Assembly (NCBI GenBank): GCA_910585405.1
Contig: CAJUDO010000003.1
Coordinates: 62,001-126,000 of the forward strand
Reading direction: 5' to 3'
Length of the DNA stretch: 64,000 nt
Source of the DNA: an uncultured Peptococcaceae bacterium
GTDB taxonomy: Bacteria > Bacillota > Peptococcia > Peptococcales > Peptococcaceae
Each line of letters starts with the position of its first letter. Within the stretch, counting starts at the first letter, position 1. The notes beneath the pieces were generated by a model. It was not told the origin of the DNA. It was given only the letters and a program-made list of their open reading frames with translations, and did no database searches. The position numbers and the translations under genes are program-made. Below, piece after piece: positions 33,709-43,057 of the stretch.

Positions 33709-33987
33709 AAATACATTTTTGTAGAAACCAGTGAACAAGAAGAGTACATACAGAAATCTGGCATCACAGAGAGCTGCAGAAGGTGGGATTGCAGTATGAA
33801 GGTTTGTATGGAATGGGCTTGTGAGGGCAACCTGAACGGCATTGTCTCAGTAGGCGTTGACGGGATCTTCACCTGTTACAAAGGAAGCATACATGATGGT
33901 GTATGAGAGAGCGAGCCGTAACGGCTAATTTGGGTGGTACCGCAGGCGCTATATGCACTTGTCCCTTTGTGGGATGAGTGCTTTTTT
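33709..33987 (+). promoter_or_regulatory. T-box leader, probable tryptophan specificity
   Basis: The T-box sequence AATTTGGGTGGTACCGC is at 33927-33943. Stem I features lie upstream: AGAGAG and a GGTGGGA apical loop between CTGCA and TGCAG. The best specifier candidate is TGG (Trp) in GAATGGG at 33814-33816, followed by a purine. The terminator GCACT-TCCC / GGGA-AGTGC with a six-T tail is at 33955-33987. Uncharged tRNA-Trp would pair with the T-box and allow read-through. Tryptophan fits the TrpXYZ-type transporter genes downstream. Confidence 0.88.
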
Positions 33988-34007
33988 ATTTTTCGGAGGT
34001 GTAAGCT

Positions 34008-35105
34008 ATGCAAAATTACAGTATGATCTTCCCTGCTTATTCGATTGGAACTGACATTTATCAAAAGATTTCTTCAGTCTGCCGTCCCTATGGGCAAAAA
34101 ATCATTGCCATCGGCGGCTATCGGGCTATCCAGGCAGCCCGTCCGCAAATTGATCAGGCTATCGCCCATTCTGATTTGGAAATTTTAGACTATGTCTGGT
34201 ACGGCGGCGAAGCCAGCTACGAGAACGTGGCAGCCCTGGAATCCCTGCCGCTGGTGCAGGCAGCGGACATGATATTTGCCATTGGCGGCGGTAAGGCCCT
34301 GGATACATGTAAATGTCTCAGTGTAAAAACAGGAAAACCGGTATTTACCTTTCCCACTATTGCGGCAACCTGTGCTGCAGTGACCACAGTGGCTATCATG
34401 TACTATACAGACGGCAGCTTTCGAGAACCTTTTTTCTTTTTGCAGCCGCCCACCCATGCCTTTATCCAGACGGACATCCTTGCCACTGCGCCGCCCCAAT
34501 ATTTATGGGCGGGCCTGGGGGACACTTACGCCAAGTATTTCGAGACTACAGTCTCTTCCCGAGGCGAATGCCTGGAGCACTATAATGCCATTGGCGTACA
34601 GCTGAGCCGTCAATGTCTGGAGCCACTGCTGCAATACGGTCAGGCTGCTCTGACGGATAATAGTGCCCGACGCGCCAGCTATGCGCTGGAGCAAGTGATA
34701 TTAGCAGTCATCGTCACGACCGGTCTGGTCTCCATTCTGGTGACCAGAGAGCACACTGCCGACTACAACAGCGGTCTGGCTCACGGTATCTTCTATGCCA
34801 TGACGACGCTGCCCCATTTTGAGGAAAACCATTTACATGGCGCGGTGGTAGGATTTGGAGTATTGCTCATGCTTTTATGTGATGGACAGCTGAAGGAATT
34901 TGAACGAATCTATCAGTTTAACCGCGCCGTCCATCTGCCGGTATCCATGGCGGATTTACAAATCACTGCGGAACAGATGGAAAGCCTGCTCCCGCTGATT
35001 CCCGAGACAAAAGACGTGCAGCATTATCCCTACGCTGTCACAGTTCCCATGCTACAGGAAGCTTTTCAGCAGCTCGCCCTGCGCAACCAGCAGGATTTTG
35101 CCTGA
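34008..35105 (+). CDS. GldA-like iron-containing alcohol dehydrogenase family protein
   Basis: 365 residues. The nucleotide-binding half has FAIGGGKALDTCK at about residues 92-104, the family glycine-rich motif. The metal-binding half has DTYAKYFE and later SGLAHGIFYAM and LHGAVVGFGVL, with metal-ligand type Asp and His residues. It resembles glycerol dehydrogenase and related NAD-dependent dehydrogenases. CGGAGG precedes the ATG. It is the first gene after the T-box terminator, so it depends on the tRNA-Trp switch. Its substrate is unknown; an aromatic aldehyde or keto acid made from tryptophan would fit its regulation. Confidence 0.78.
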   Translation: MQNYSMIFPAYSIGTDIYQKISSVCRPYGQKIIAIGGYRAIQAARPQIDQAIAHSDLEILDYVWYGGEASYENVAALESLPLVQAADMIFAIGGGKALDTCKCLSVKTGKPVFTFPTIAATCAAVTTVAIMYYTDGSFREPFFFLQPPTHAFIQTDILATAPPQYLWAGLGDTYAKYFETTVSSRGECLEHYNAIGVQLSRQCLEPLLQYGQAALTDNSARRASYALEQVILAVIVTTGLVSILVTREHTADYNSGLAHGIFYAMTTLPHFEENHLHGAVVGFGVLLMLLCDGQLKEFERIYQFNRAVHLPVSMADLQITAEQMESLLPLIPETKDVQHYPYAVTVPMLQEAFQQLALRNQQDFA

Positions 35106-35168
35106 TCAGTTGTCTCATTTTTATACCTATTTCTATATATTTTATTTTATCTTTAGGAGGAATTTCCC

Positions 35169-36179
35169 ATGAAAACATCTATGATGAAAAAAATCTTATC
35201 TGCCGCTTTATGCACCTCTATGTTCTTTGGTCTTACTGCCTGCGGCAACAACACCCAACAGCAATCCGACGCTGACGGAGAGAAATTGAAGGTCGGAATT
35301 GTGCAACTCATTGACAACGGCGCTTTCGAAGACATGCGCGACGGCTTTATTCAGGAATTGCAGGATAAAGGCTACGGAGAAGATAAAGTAGAAATCATCT
35401 ACAAAAATGCCCAGGGTGATGCCACAAACCTGAACACCATTTGTCAGGAAATGGTGGACAGTCAGGTAGACCTGGTGGCAACCATTGCCACACCAGCCTC
35501 CCAGGCCATGGTTGCTATGGAAAGTAATATTCCCATCGTATTTATCTCTGTAAGCAATCCAATCGGTGCCGGACTGCTCACTACACTGGAACAGCCGGAT
35601 AAGAACGCTACCGGCACTTCCAACGCCATTCCCATCGAGGATATCTTTGCGCTGTCTGAAGACCTTACACCGGGCATGCAGACTTATGGGCTTTTATACT
35701 GCACCAACGAAGTGAATTCTGTGACCACCATTGAAAACGCCAAAAACTATCTGGATGAAAAGGGACTCCGATATGTGGAGCAGATTGTGACCAATTCTTC
35801 CGAAGTACAACAGGCAGCCCAGGCTCTTGTCGGCAATGTGGACGCCATCTTTGTGCCTAATGACAGCGTGATTCAGGCCGCTATGCCTCTAGTAGCGGAA
35901 GTGGCGCGCGATGCCAAGATTCCAGTCTATGGCAGCTCCGCAGTTATGGTCAACTCTGGCGCCTTTGCCACGGTTGCCATCACGGACACAGAAATCGGCA
36001 TGATTTCCGCAGATATGGCCATTGCCCACTTTGAGGGAAAAGAAATGTCCGAGATTCCTGCATTGGTTGTACCAGCCAACGCCATTGTGGTCAACGAGGA
36101 TACCGCGGAGGCGTTAGGCGTTACCCTCTCCGATGAGCAGAAAGCTGACATTACCTTTGTAAGAGATAGTGCCAACTAA
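35169..36179 (+). CDS. trpX: TrpX-type ABC transporter substrate-binding lipoprotein
   Basis: 336 residues. Lipoprotein signal with lipobox LTAC ending at Cys25. The mature protein has the two-lobe ABC-sub-bind fold: VGIVQLIDNGAFEDMRDGF, then ATPASQAMVAM, and PIVFISVSNPIGAGLL. Close relatives in T-box operons are tryptophan-binding TrpX. An AGGAGG precedes the ATG. It is co-directional with the dehydrogenase and with the permease and ATPase. Assignment to tryptophan is inferred from family and T-box. Confidence 0.82.
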   Translation: MKTSMMKKILSAALCTSMFFGLTACGNNTQQQSDADGEKLKVGIVQLIDNGAFEDMRDGFIQELQDKGYGEDKVEIIYKNAQGDATNLNTICQEMVDSQVDLVATIATPASQAMVAMESNIPIVFISVSNPIGAGLLTTLEQPDKNATGTSNAIPIEDIFALSEDLTPGMQTYGLLYCTNEVNSVTTIENAKNYLDEKGLRYVEQIVTNSSEVQQAAQALVGNVDAIFVPNDSVIQAAMPLVAEVARDAKIPVYGSSAVMVNSGAFATVAITDTEIGMISADMAIAHFEGKEMSEIPALVVPANAIVVNEDTAEALGVTLSDEQKADITFVRDSAN

Positions 36180-36249
36180 AAATCATCACAACATACGCAA
36201 AATTCGGGACGCCATTCCCCGGTATCTATAGGCAAAGGAGTTTTGTATT

Positions 36250-37173
36250 ATGGTAATCTTGCTTGGTTCTTTGCAATTGGGCATTCTTTACGGGATGTTG
36301 GCCTTGGGAGTCTACATCACCTTCCGTATTATGAATGTGCCCGATTTAACTGCGGAAGGCAGTTTCACATTGGGGCTGGCTCTGTCTGCAGTATTGACCA
36401 TCGCCGGTCATCCGCTGCTGGGTCTTGGCGCTGCACTCTTAGCCGGTGCAGCTGCCGGCTGTGTGACAGGGCTTTTGCATACCAAATTGGGAATCCATCC
36501 CATTCTGTCCGGTATCCTAACCATGAGCGGCTTATATTCGGTAAATTTGTTGGCTATGGGCAACAGCTCCAATCTTTCCCTGATCAACAGCACAACTATT
36601 TTTAAGATAGTGGGCACATTACTACCCTTTTTAGACAAAGACACGGTAAAGTTGCTGGTGTCACTATGCTTTACCGCCCTTTGTGCGCTGTTGCTTATTT
36701 TATTTTTTAAAACCCATATTGGACTGTGTATTCGTGCCACAGGAGACAACGAAGATATGGTACGCGCCTCTTCCATCCATGTAGACAATACAAAAATTCT
36801 GGCGTTAGCCATCAGCAACGCCATCATTGCCTGCACCGGCGCACTGATTGCCCAATACCAGAGTTTTGCTGATATCAACTCCGGGGTCGGCATTTTAGTG
36901 GTAGGTCTGGCCTCTGTCATTATCGGCGAAGTGTTGCTAAGCCGCCGCACCCTGACGGGAAATTTTCTGGCTGTACTCTTAGGCGCCATCATCTACCGCT
37001 TCATCATCGCACTGGCTACCAAATACACCATTTTGCCCGCCTATATGCTGAAGCTGGTATCGGCTTGCATCGTAGCCTTTGCCTTGTCACTACCCGCCAT
37101 GCAGAAATCACTGGCTGTGTATAAAACACGAAAGGAGGCGCAAAAACATGCTGCAGCTAAAACAAATCTCTAA
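36250..37173 (+). CDS. trpY: TrpY-type ABC transporter permease
   Basis: 307 residues with about eight to nine membrane helices. The start GILYGMLALGVYITFRIMNVPDLTAEGSFTLG and the middle GLCIRATGDNEDMVRASSI are characteristic of this permease family. AAAGGAG precedes the ATG. It overlaps the ATPase gene by 26 bases. It forms the membrane channel for the TrpX-delivered substrate. Confidence 0.83.
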   Translation: MVILLGSLQLGILYGMLALGVYITFRIMNVPDLTAEGSFTLGLALSAVLTIAGHPLLGLGAALLAGAAAGCVTGLLHTKLGIHPILSGILTMSGLYSVNLLAMGNSSNLSLINSTTIFKIVGTLLPFLDKDTVKLLVSLCFTALCALLLILFFKTHIGLCIRATGDNEDMVRASSIHVDNTKILALAISNAIIACTGALIAQYQSFADINSGVGILVVGLASVIIGEVLLSRRTLTGNFLAVLLGAIIYRFIIALATKYTILPAYMLKLVSACIVAFALSLPAMQKSLAVYKTRKEAQKHAAAKTNL

Positions 37174-37942
37174 GACCTTCTCCAAAGGCACACCCAACGA
37201 ACATCGCGCCTTACAGCAGGTAAATCTGACACTGAAGGACGGCGACTTTGTCACTGTTGTGGGTTCCAATGGCGCTGGAAAGTCCACCCTATTCAATGTC
37301 ATCTGCGGCAATTTTTTCCCAGATGTCGGTACCGTTTCCATCGACGGAAAGGACATCACCTGGATGCCGGAGCACAAACGCGCCTCTTTTATTGGCCGTG
37401 TGTTTCAGGACCCCATGCGGGGCACTGCTCCCAATCTGACCATTGAGGAAAATCTGGCCCTTGCTTACTCGCGCAGCAAAAGAGGACCATTACATTTTGC
37501 ATTAAACAAGAAGGACTCGGCATTCTTTCGCGAGTCCTTGGCCCGTTATGACATGGGGCTGGAAAATCGTATGGATACCAAAGTTGGCCTTTTGTCTGGC
37601 GGACAGCGCCAGGTGGTTACACTGTTAATGTGCACTCTGGTACCGCCCAAACTGTTGCTTTTAGACGAACACACCGCCGCCTTGGACCCTGCCACCTCGG
37701 AAAAGATTATGGCCATCACCAATGAGATTGTCTCCCAGCATCATCTCACCACAATGATGATTACCCATAATCTCAATGCAGCACTACAAACAGGGAACCG
37801 TACCATCATGATGGACCGCGGACAGCTCATTTTGGATATTCACGACAAAGAGCGGGAAACCATGTCCCTGAATGATTTGCTAGAGCTCTATTCCAGCAAA
37901 AGCAATCAAGCGCTGGACAATGACCGCATGCTGCTTACATGA
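37148..37942 (+). CDS. trpZ: TrpZ-type ABC transporter ATPase
   Basis: 264 residues. Walker A VVGSNGAGKST, Q loop VFQDPMRG, signature LLSGGQRQVVTL, Walker B LLLLDEHTAALDP (His in place of the usual Pro) and switch His in ITHNL. The ATG at 37148 has AAAGGAGG upstream, within the permease gene. It ends the T-box operon; a long terminator follows at 37969-38029. Confidence 0.85.
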   Translation: MLQLKQISKTFSKGTPNEHRALQQVNLTLKDGDFVTVVGSNGAGKSTLFNVICGNFFPDVGTVSIDGKDITWMPEHKRASFIGRVFQDPMRGTAPNLTIEENLALAYSRSKRGPLHFALNKKDSAFFRESLARYDMGLENRMDTKVGLLSGGQRQVVTLLMCTLVPPKLLLLDEHTAALDPATSEKIMAITNEIVSQHHLTTMMITHNLNAALQTGNRTIMMDRGQLILDIHDKERETMSLNDLLELYSSKSNQALDNDRMLLT

Positions 37943-37968
37943 AAAAATAGTTTTTTACGACAGCATAC

Positions 37969-38029
37969 AAAAAGAGACTGCACAGCGGGGAATCCTTTTT
38001 TCTGATTCCTCACTGCGCAGTCTCTTTTT
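37969..38029. terminator. Bidirectional terminator between trpZ and phosphodiesterase 2
   Basis: Very long stem: AAAAAGAGACTGC / GCAGTCTCTTTTT at the base, with GGAATC / GATTCC and more inside. T-runs lie on both strands, serving the convergent genes ending at 37942 and 38053. Confidence 0.92.
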
Positions 38030-38052
38030 GTCTTAACGTCTCTTTTAGAATT

Positions 38053-40034
38053 TTATTTCAACGCCTGATAGAGTACGCCGCCTTCTACGCCATTGGGCAT
38101 TTCTTTCGAGCCAAACAAATGGCAGAGCGTCGGTGTCACATCCACCTCCTGCACATCCCGCGGAATGATATAATTTTCTTTGATTCCCGGTCCAGCCATC
38201 ATAAACATACATTTCAGCGAAGTGCCTAAAATTTCACAGTTGCTGAAAGAGTTCCCCTGATCACGGGTAAATTTAGGCTCCAACATGAAGAAGATATCGC
38301 CCAATCCTTCTTCTGAAGCGTCATTCAAACCCAATACTGCCATCTCGCTGCGGCGCATGGCCATGCTGATTACCCGTTCGCCATGCACAGGATCCCGATA
38401 CGCATACAGATCACTGATAATTTTGGTCACCAATTCATCCAAATCCGCCGGATCAACAATGCCTTGCGGATCACGGCCTTTCAGGTTCACATAAATATAA
38501 CTGCTGCGCTGAGCAATGGCTGTGGTGTGTTCCCAGTCGATTTCCAACGCCCCGTTCACAACCTTCGTTTTGGTGTAGCCCAGTTCTTCCATGAGACCTA
38601 CATTCAGCCCCCAGGCATCACCGATCTTCGGTGTGTCATAATCAGGATACTTAATCAGACCGCCGTGGTCAGATACAACCATGATTGCCACGTCTTTGTC
38701 CAGCCATTTCAGCATACGTCCCACATATTCGTCAGCGATGGCATAGAAGCGTTCCAGACATTCTTTGTTGAATTCGTGGGTCGGGAACTGCGGCAGGGTG
38801 TGATCCAGATACAGGTGGTTGGCAAAATCAATGATATGCAAACCATGGAATGCTGCATCCCATTCATAGTTATCCAAAATATAATCAATGGTATCCATGG
38901 ACCATTTGAAAGCCCTTTCGCCGCAGTCAGCCATAATAGCCATCTTGTCAACTTCTTCATGGGACATATTTGACAACAGCAGCGGTACGCCAAATTTATC
39001 GTATAATTTTTTTTCAAGCTTGCCGGCTGCGCATAGCGGTCGTCATCGGCACTGAGTGCATAGCTGTAGTACATGGTCAGACTGCTGGCATCTTCTGCAA
39101 GGGTAGCTACTTTGATGTGATAGCCAACCCGTTCCTTTTTATCACCGCCCAAGCTGAATTCATCCATCACATTGTCCATCCAGTTGCCAACCGTAGCTTC
39201 GCCCAGTAGCACTTCCTGTTTTTTATCTTTATAGAGCTGCACCCGATTGTAGTGTGTGCCGTCATCCGCCGTAATCAACACATAACGGCGTGTTCTGCCT
39301 GTATTCACGACAATCACTGTTTCCATAGCGTTGGCTGGCGCATTAGCCCAGCCGCTGGACGGTTTGATTGGAGCTTTTACCAGGTCATATTCGCCGCCGA
39401 TATTGTCATCTTCTCCGCCTTTTTCGCCGATAATCTGATTGCGCTCTGCAGGCATTGTAGGCTTGAACTCCAGTTCCTGAATATCTTCGGTGACAAAGCA
39501 TTCTGCACCGCTGTCATTGTTATCATGCGGGATAAATTGTACTGGGAAGTCACCGGCCCGACAATCAATGAATTTTTCGTAATCCACTTTATTTGCCAGG
39601 AACGGATGTACACCGGAGCCGTCTATCATAATGGTATTGGAATTGCGCGGCGGCCAGGAGGTAGGCCATCCGTATACAATCACCTTTTTGCCTTCTTCGG
39701 CAAAGGTATCCCAGGCGTAATCCACCTTACACAATGTGGAGTTGAAGCCCAGAGACAGCTTGCTCAGTTCATCGCCCCGTTTATGATTCCAGAAGTCGGT
39801 AATCCCGTGGGTACCAGGCCATGCGCCTGTAGCCAGGGTGCACCAGCTTGGCGGCGTATACGCAGGCAGTACGCCCATCATGCCCATGTCCTTTGTCGTT
39901 GTTCCTCTGGCTAAAAATTTCTGAAAATTGGGCAGTTTCCCTTCTGCTAATAATTTTCTGGTATACAGTGGATCCATTCCATCAATCCCAACCATCATAA
40001 CCTTTTTCGCTGCGCCAAATCCTTTTTGCATCAT
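38053..40034 (-). pseudogene. Alkaline-phosphatase-superfamily phosphodiesterase copy 2, frameshifted
   Basis: Two overlapping frames together give a protein of about 660 residues like its paralogues. The 5' frame (to about 39014) carries GIDGMDP (Asp18) and YTPPSWCTLATG (Thr60). The 3' frame from about 39006 carries HIIDFANHLY and VVSDHGG. They meet at a run of eight A (minus strand, 39007-39014); nine would restore QPASLKKKLYDKFGVPLLLSN. The last His of the metal site is Gln (RDQGNSFS), whereas the paralogues have His. The start at 40034 has GGAGAGGAG upstream. It may be a pseudogene, a phase-variable gene, one decoded by slippage, or a sequence error. Confidence 0.78.
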
Positions 40035-40142
40035 CTTAATCTTCTCCTCTCCTGCTTTTCGCAAGTTATTTTCTTTCGTTGTCTTTATTATAGCCTCTTG
40101 CTTTTTTCGGCGGAACTACCAGAACTTTAGAGAAAAACGGCC

Positions 40143-40189
40143 TTTGCTCTTAGAAAAACTTTGAGCAAAAAGACTTTTTGTGTTAAACT
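40143..40189 (+). promoter_or_regulatory. Promoter and operator of LysR gene 2
   Basis: TTGAGC (40161-40166), 17-base spacer, TAAACT (40184-40189). The inverted repeat TTTGCTC-N13-GAGCAAA (40143-40169) overlaps the -35 box, a usual place for LysR autoregulation. It sits between the divergent LysR and phosphodiesterase 2 genes. Confidence 0.65.
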
Positions 40190-40252
40190 GAATATCAGAT
40201 ACCGTTCATCATGGAACTACGGCAACAATTACCAGCAAAGGAGGATTTCTTC

Positions 40253-41185
40253 ATGCGCAGCGAGCAGATTAAATATTTTTTGGAAGTAGCTCAGTGTGGC
40301 TCCATGTCAGAGGTCGCAGAAAAAAACTTTCTGACCCAACCAGCTGTCAGCACTGCAATCACTAAACTGGAAAAAGAACTGGATGTGCAGCTGCTCACCC
40401 GCTCCAACCATGGCGTTGTTTTGACCGAAGCAGGCCGCACTGCCCAACAGTTCCTTTTTCAGATGCAGCAGTTGAACCAGCAGCTCTCTGCTTCCCTGGA
40501 GCCTTATCGGGCCAAACCGTCCGTCAAGGAAAAGCCTCTCAACATCTGTACCACACTGGAGATCGGAAAATATCTGGTGGATCCTGCTGTCGCCCATTTT
40601 CGCCAGCTATCTCCCCAGAGTGCTGTTTCCGTGCGGGAATATGATTTTCTGGATATTCTCACGGCAGTGGGACAAGGTCAATGCGATTTCGGTGTGTTCT
40701 GTATTATTCAGGACATTCTCGCCGAAAAAGAAGTACAGCAGCTGGTGGAAGATTACCGGCTGGGAATCGAAAAGATCAGCAGCGACCAGCTCTATATCGG
40801 TGTCGCACCCGATTCTCCGCTGGCACAGGAGCCGAGCCTGTCGTTAAAAACCATTCTACAGCACCCGCTGGTCATCTATAATTCCTCATTCAACCAGTGC
40901 TGGCATGAAATGTTTTTGAAACGTTATATCGCCCAACCGCAACTGATCAAAACAAATCGCATTTCCGATTTGAGCGACCTGGTTCTTCATCAAGGCTATC
41001 TGGTTTTTCTGCTGAACCACAACCTGTTTGCCGTCAAGTCGGCACAGCCGTCCTCTTATGTGCTGATTCCGGTGAAAGAGCATATCAAATTGCTCACCGG
41101 TCTTCTCTATAAAAAAGGCAGCCCATTTAAGGACTGCAACAAAGAACTGATGGAAACCATCAGAAAAAGTGCATCACAAATATAA
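40253..41185 (+). CDS. LysR-family transcriptional regulator (divergent from phosphodiesterase 2)
   Basis: 310 residues. Winged helix at the N-terminus (IKYFLEVAQCGSMSEVAEKNFLTQPAVSTAITKLEKEL, RSNHGVVLTEAGR), then an effector domain of two lobes from about residue 95. The ATG at 40253 has AAAGGAGG; an upstream ATG 14 codons earlier lacks one. It is divergent from phosphodiesterase 2 and shares a 219-base intergenic region with an operator-like repeat. It likely controls that gene. Confidence 0.88.
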   Translation: MRSEQIKYFLEVAQCGSMSEVAEKNFLTQPAVSTAITKLEKELDVQLLTRSNHGVVLTEAGRTAQQFLFQMQQLNQQLSASLEPYRAKPSVKEKPLNICTTLEIGKYLVDPAVAHFRQLSPQSAVSVREYDFLDILTAVGQGQCDFGVFCIIQDILAEKEVQQLVEDYRLGIEKISSDQLYIGVAPDSPLAQEPSLSLKTILQHPLVIYNSSFNQCWHEMFLKRYIAQPQLIKTNRISDLSDLVLHQGYLVFLLNHNLFAVKSAQPSSYVLIPVKEHIKLLTGLLYKKGSPFKDCNKELMETIRKSASQI

Positions 41186-41186
41186 C

Positions 41187-41233
41187 AAAAGAACTGCCTC
41201 GCTCTGCATTTTGCACATTAAGGCAGCTCTTTT
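41187..41233. terminator. Bidirectional terminator
   Basis: AAAAGA-CTGCCT / AGGCAG-TCTTTT stem with one mismatch, T-runs on both strands. It lies between the LysR gene end (41185) and the convergent gene end at 41252. Confidence 0.85.
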
Positions 41234-41251
41234 CGCAATCATCATAATCAT

Positions 41252-42217
41252 TCACAGACAATTCCACTGATAACCATAGCCTTTTAGGTCCTCTATTGCC
41301 TGCGTTGCTCCTGCCTGTACTTCCAGCCGATGCAACGCCTTCTGGAAAGCCTCAGTATCTACTGCGCCCGGCAGTGCCTTCAATTGCTGCAAAAGGCTGA
41401 AATATTTATCGCTTTGCAGATTCTGCACGCTCTGTCGAAAACGGCTGCGTCCCTCAGCGATTTGCCCTTCATGGGCAAACCAGACTGTCTGCCGCAGCAC
41501 TGGCCCAGTGATAGCACCGCTACGCTTCTTATTGGCCTGCTGCTCCCAGACCTGCACCGGTTGGGCATTCACCACCGTCTGTATCGCTCTGCCCTTTTCC
41601 TGATAGCAGAATCCGTAAAAGATACGGCTCACCGTTGTTTCCAGCACCGGATCATCCGCCATCTGCCTTCTGGTTTTGACCACCCATTGCTCCAACTGCC
41701 GATGGCTATCCTCCTGCAGCAGCTTACTATCCCAGGCAAGCTGTATCGTTCCTTCCAGCAGCTGCAGCTCCAGTTCCTCAAAATGCCCGTCTATGGCATC
41801 CACCAACTCCTCCAGCAATGGCATTGCACTGTTCTGCGCCGCCGTTTTGGCCAATGGCTCCAGCTCTGTAAAAAATGCCTGCGGATACAGACTGCGCAAT
41901 CTCCGCGCAGTCTCCAGCTTGACCTCACCGGCAATCTTTTCCCGCATGCCAGAGGGCACCTCTGTATTACAGCGATGACAAAGCACACGAGTAGGATAAC
42001 AGGCGTGCTGTGCACTTTTGCGCACAAACTCATACATCTGCTCTGCCACTGGGCTAATCCGGTAAGTTACATTTCCATTTTCCAGATAAGCACAGCCATA
42101 CATGCTGAATTCTTCTTCAAAACGTCCCATACTGGCCATATTGCCCACAGCTGCTATGCAGCACATGTCCCGACTGCCGCCAAAAGTCTGGGCAAAGGTC
42201 ATTTCCTGTTCTGCCAT
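41252..42217 (-). CDS. Unknown protein downstream of the ABC ATPase (cassette 2)
   Basis: 321 residues, soluble, mainly helical, with no signal peptide. N-terminal MTFAQTFGGSRDMCCIAAVGN, then CYPTRVLCHRCNTEVP at about residues 72-87, whose C-x6-CHRC pattern could bind a metal. The rest (about 95-300) is acidic and helical. I do not recognise the family. It lies six bases after the ABC ATPase gene and is the third gene of the zinc ribbon-ATPase-unknown run, so it probably acts with them. A corresponding copy 1 gene would lie just outside the window's left edge. Confidence 0.65.
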   Translation of the reverse strand: MAEQEMTFAQTFGGSRDMCCIAAVGNMASMGRFEEEFSMYGCAYLENGNVTYRISPVAEQMYEFVRKSAQHACYPTRVLCHRCNTEVPSGMREKIAGEVKLETARRLRSLYPQAFFTELEPLAKTAAQNSAMPLLEELVDAIDGHFEELELQLLEGTIQLAWDSKLLQEDSHRQLEQWVVKTRRQMADDPVLETTVSRIFYGFCYQEKGRAIQTVVNAQPVQVWEQQANKKRSGAITGPVLRQTVWFAHEGQIAEGRSRFRQSVQNLQSDKYFSLLQQLKALPGAVDTEAFQKALHRLEVQAGATQAIEDLKGYGYQWNCL

Positions 42218-42223
42218 CCCATC

Positions 42224-43054
42224 TCATCTCCTTTCCCCTGTGCCGTAACAAAGTTCTCTTACTCGACTGGCGGCACCGATTTGCATGCGAATCCCACCAT
42301 CTGCTTCTCTGCTGACCGTAGTCGTATCGCCCATCAACTTCGATATGTACTCCGATGTCACCACCGAATCGGTATCGCCCTGGGCAAATACCTGCCCTTG
42401 CCGCATAAGCAGTGTCTTATTCATAAATGGCTGTATCTCCTCCGGATAGTGGGTTACATACAACACTGTCACATCCTGATGCGCTGCCAAGTCCCGCACC
42501 GTATTTAGCATGTGTTCCCGCGCATAAATATCCAACCCGGCACTGGGTTCATCCAATACCAGAATCTCAGGCCGAGTAATCAGTGCTCTGGCTATCAGTA
42601 CATTCTGTCGTTCCCCTTTACTCATGTGGCAAAAGGGCGTGTTCATCTTATCTGCCAGCTGCAATTCCCGCAGCAGGGCTTTTGCCTGGCGTACATCGGC
42701 AGCCGTGATGCCGTATCGGATCCCCAATGTACCGGAAAGTCCCGACAGCACAATATCCAGTGCCGGTTCCAGAGACAGATAAATATCAAAAAAGGAACTG
42801 CTGACCCAACCGATTTTGCGGCGCAGCGCAAAAATATTGTCATTGCTGTAGGTCTGCCCCAATACCTCCAACCGTCCTCTGGTCGGGCATTTGAACCCGG
42901 CCACCATGCTGAGCAGCGTGGTCTTGCCGCTACCGTTCATGCCAAAAATCAACCAGTGTTCACCTCGTTTGACTTCCCAGTTGACATCCCGCAGCAAAAA
43001 CTGTTTCCCAGTCTGCATACAGAGCCCTTCTGCCCGAATGATTGTATCCTCCAT
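42224..43054 (-). CDS. ABC transporter ATP-binding protein, YlmA-like, no permease (copy 2)
   Basis: 276 residues, closely similar to the gene at 30-875. Walker A GMNGSGKTT (residues 38-46), signature HMSKGERQNVLIARAL, Walker B ILVLDEPSAGLD and the switch His in YVTHYPEE. It is three bases after the zinc-ribbon gene and six before the unknown gene, one operon. No permease is encoded nearby. Such ATPases may have non-transport roles. Strong paralogy with copy 1 in both gene order and sequence. Confidence 0.87.
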   Translation of the reverse strand: MEDTIIRAEGLCMQTGKQFLLRDVNWEVKRGEHWLIFGMNGSGKTTLLSMVAGFKCPTRGRLEVLGQTYSNDNIFALRRKIGWVSSSFFDIYLSLEPALDIVLSGLSGTLGIRYGITAADVRQAKALLRELQLADKMNTPFCHMSKGERQNVLIARALITRPEILVLDEPSAGLDIYAREHMLNTVRDLAAHQDVTVLYVTHYPEEIQPFMNKTLLMRQGQVFAQGDTDSVVTSEYISKLMGDTTTVSREADGGIRMQIGAASRVRELCYGTGERR

Positions 43055-43057
43055 GGC

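Noticed and set aside
41330..42508. Open frame of 392 codons on the plus strand across the unknown protein and ATPase genes
   Set aside because: It crosses two genes with proper starts on the minus strand, lacks a ribosome binding site and has no family features.
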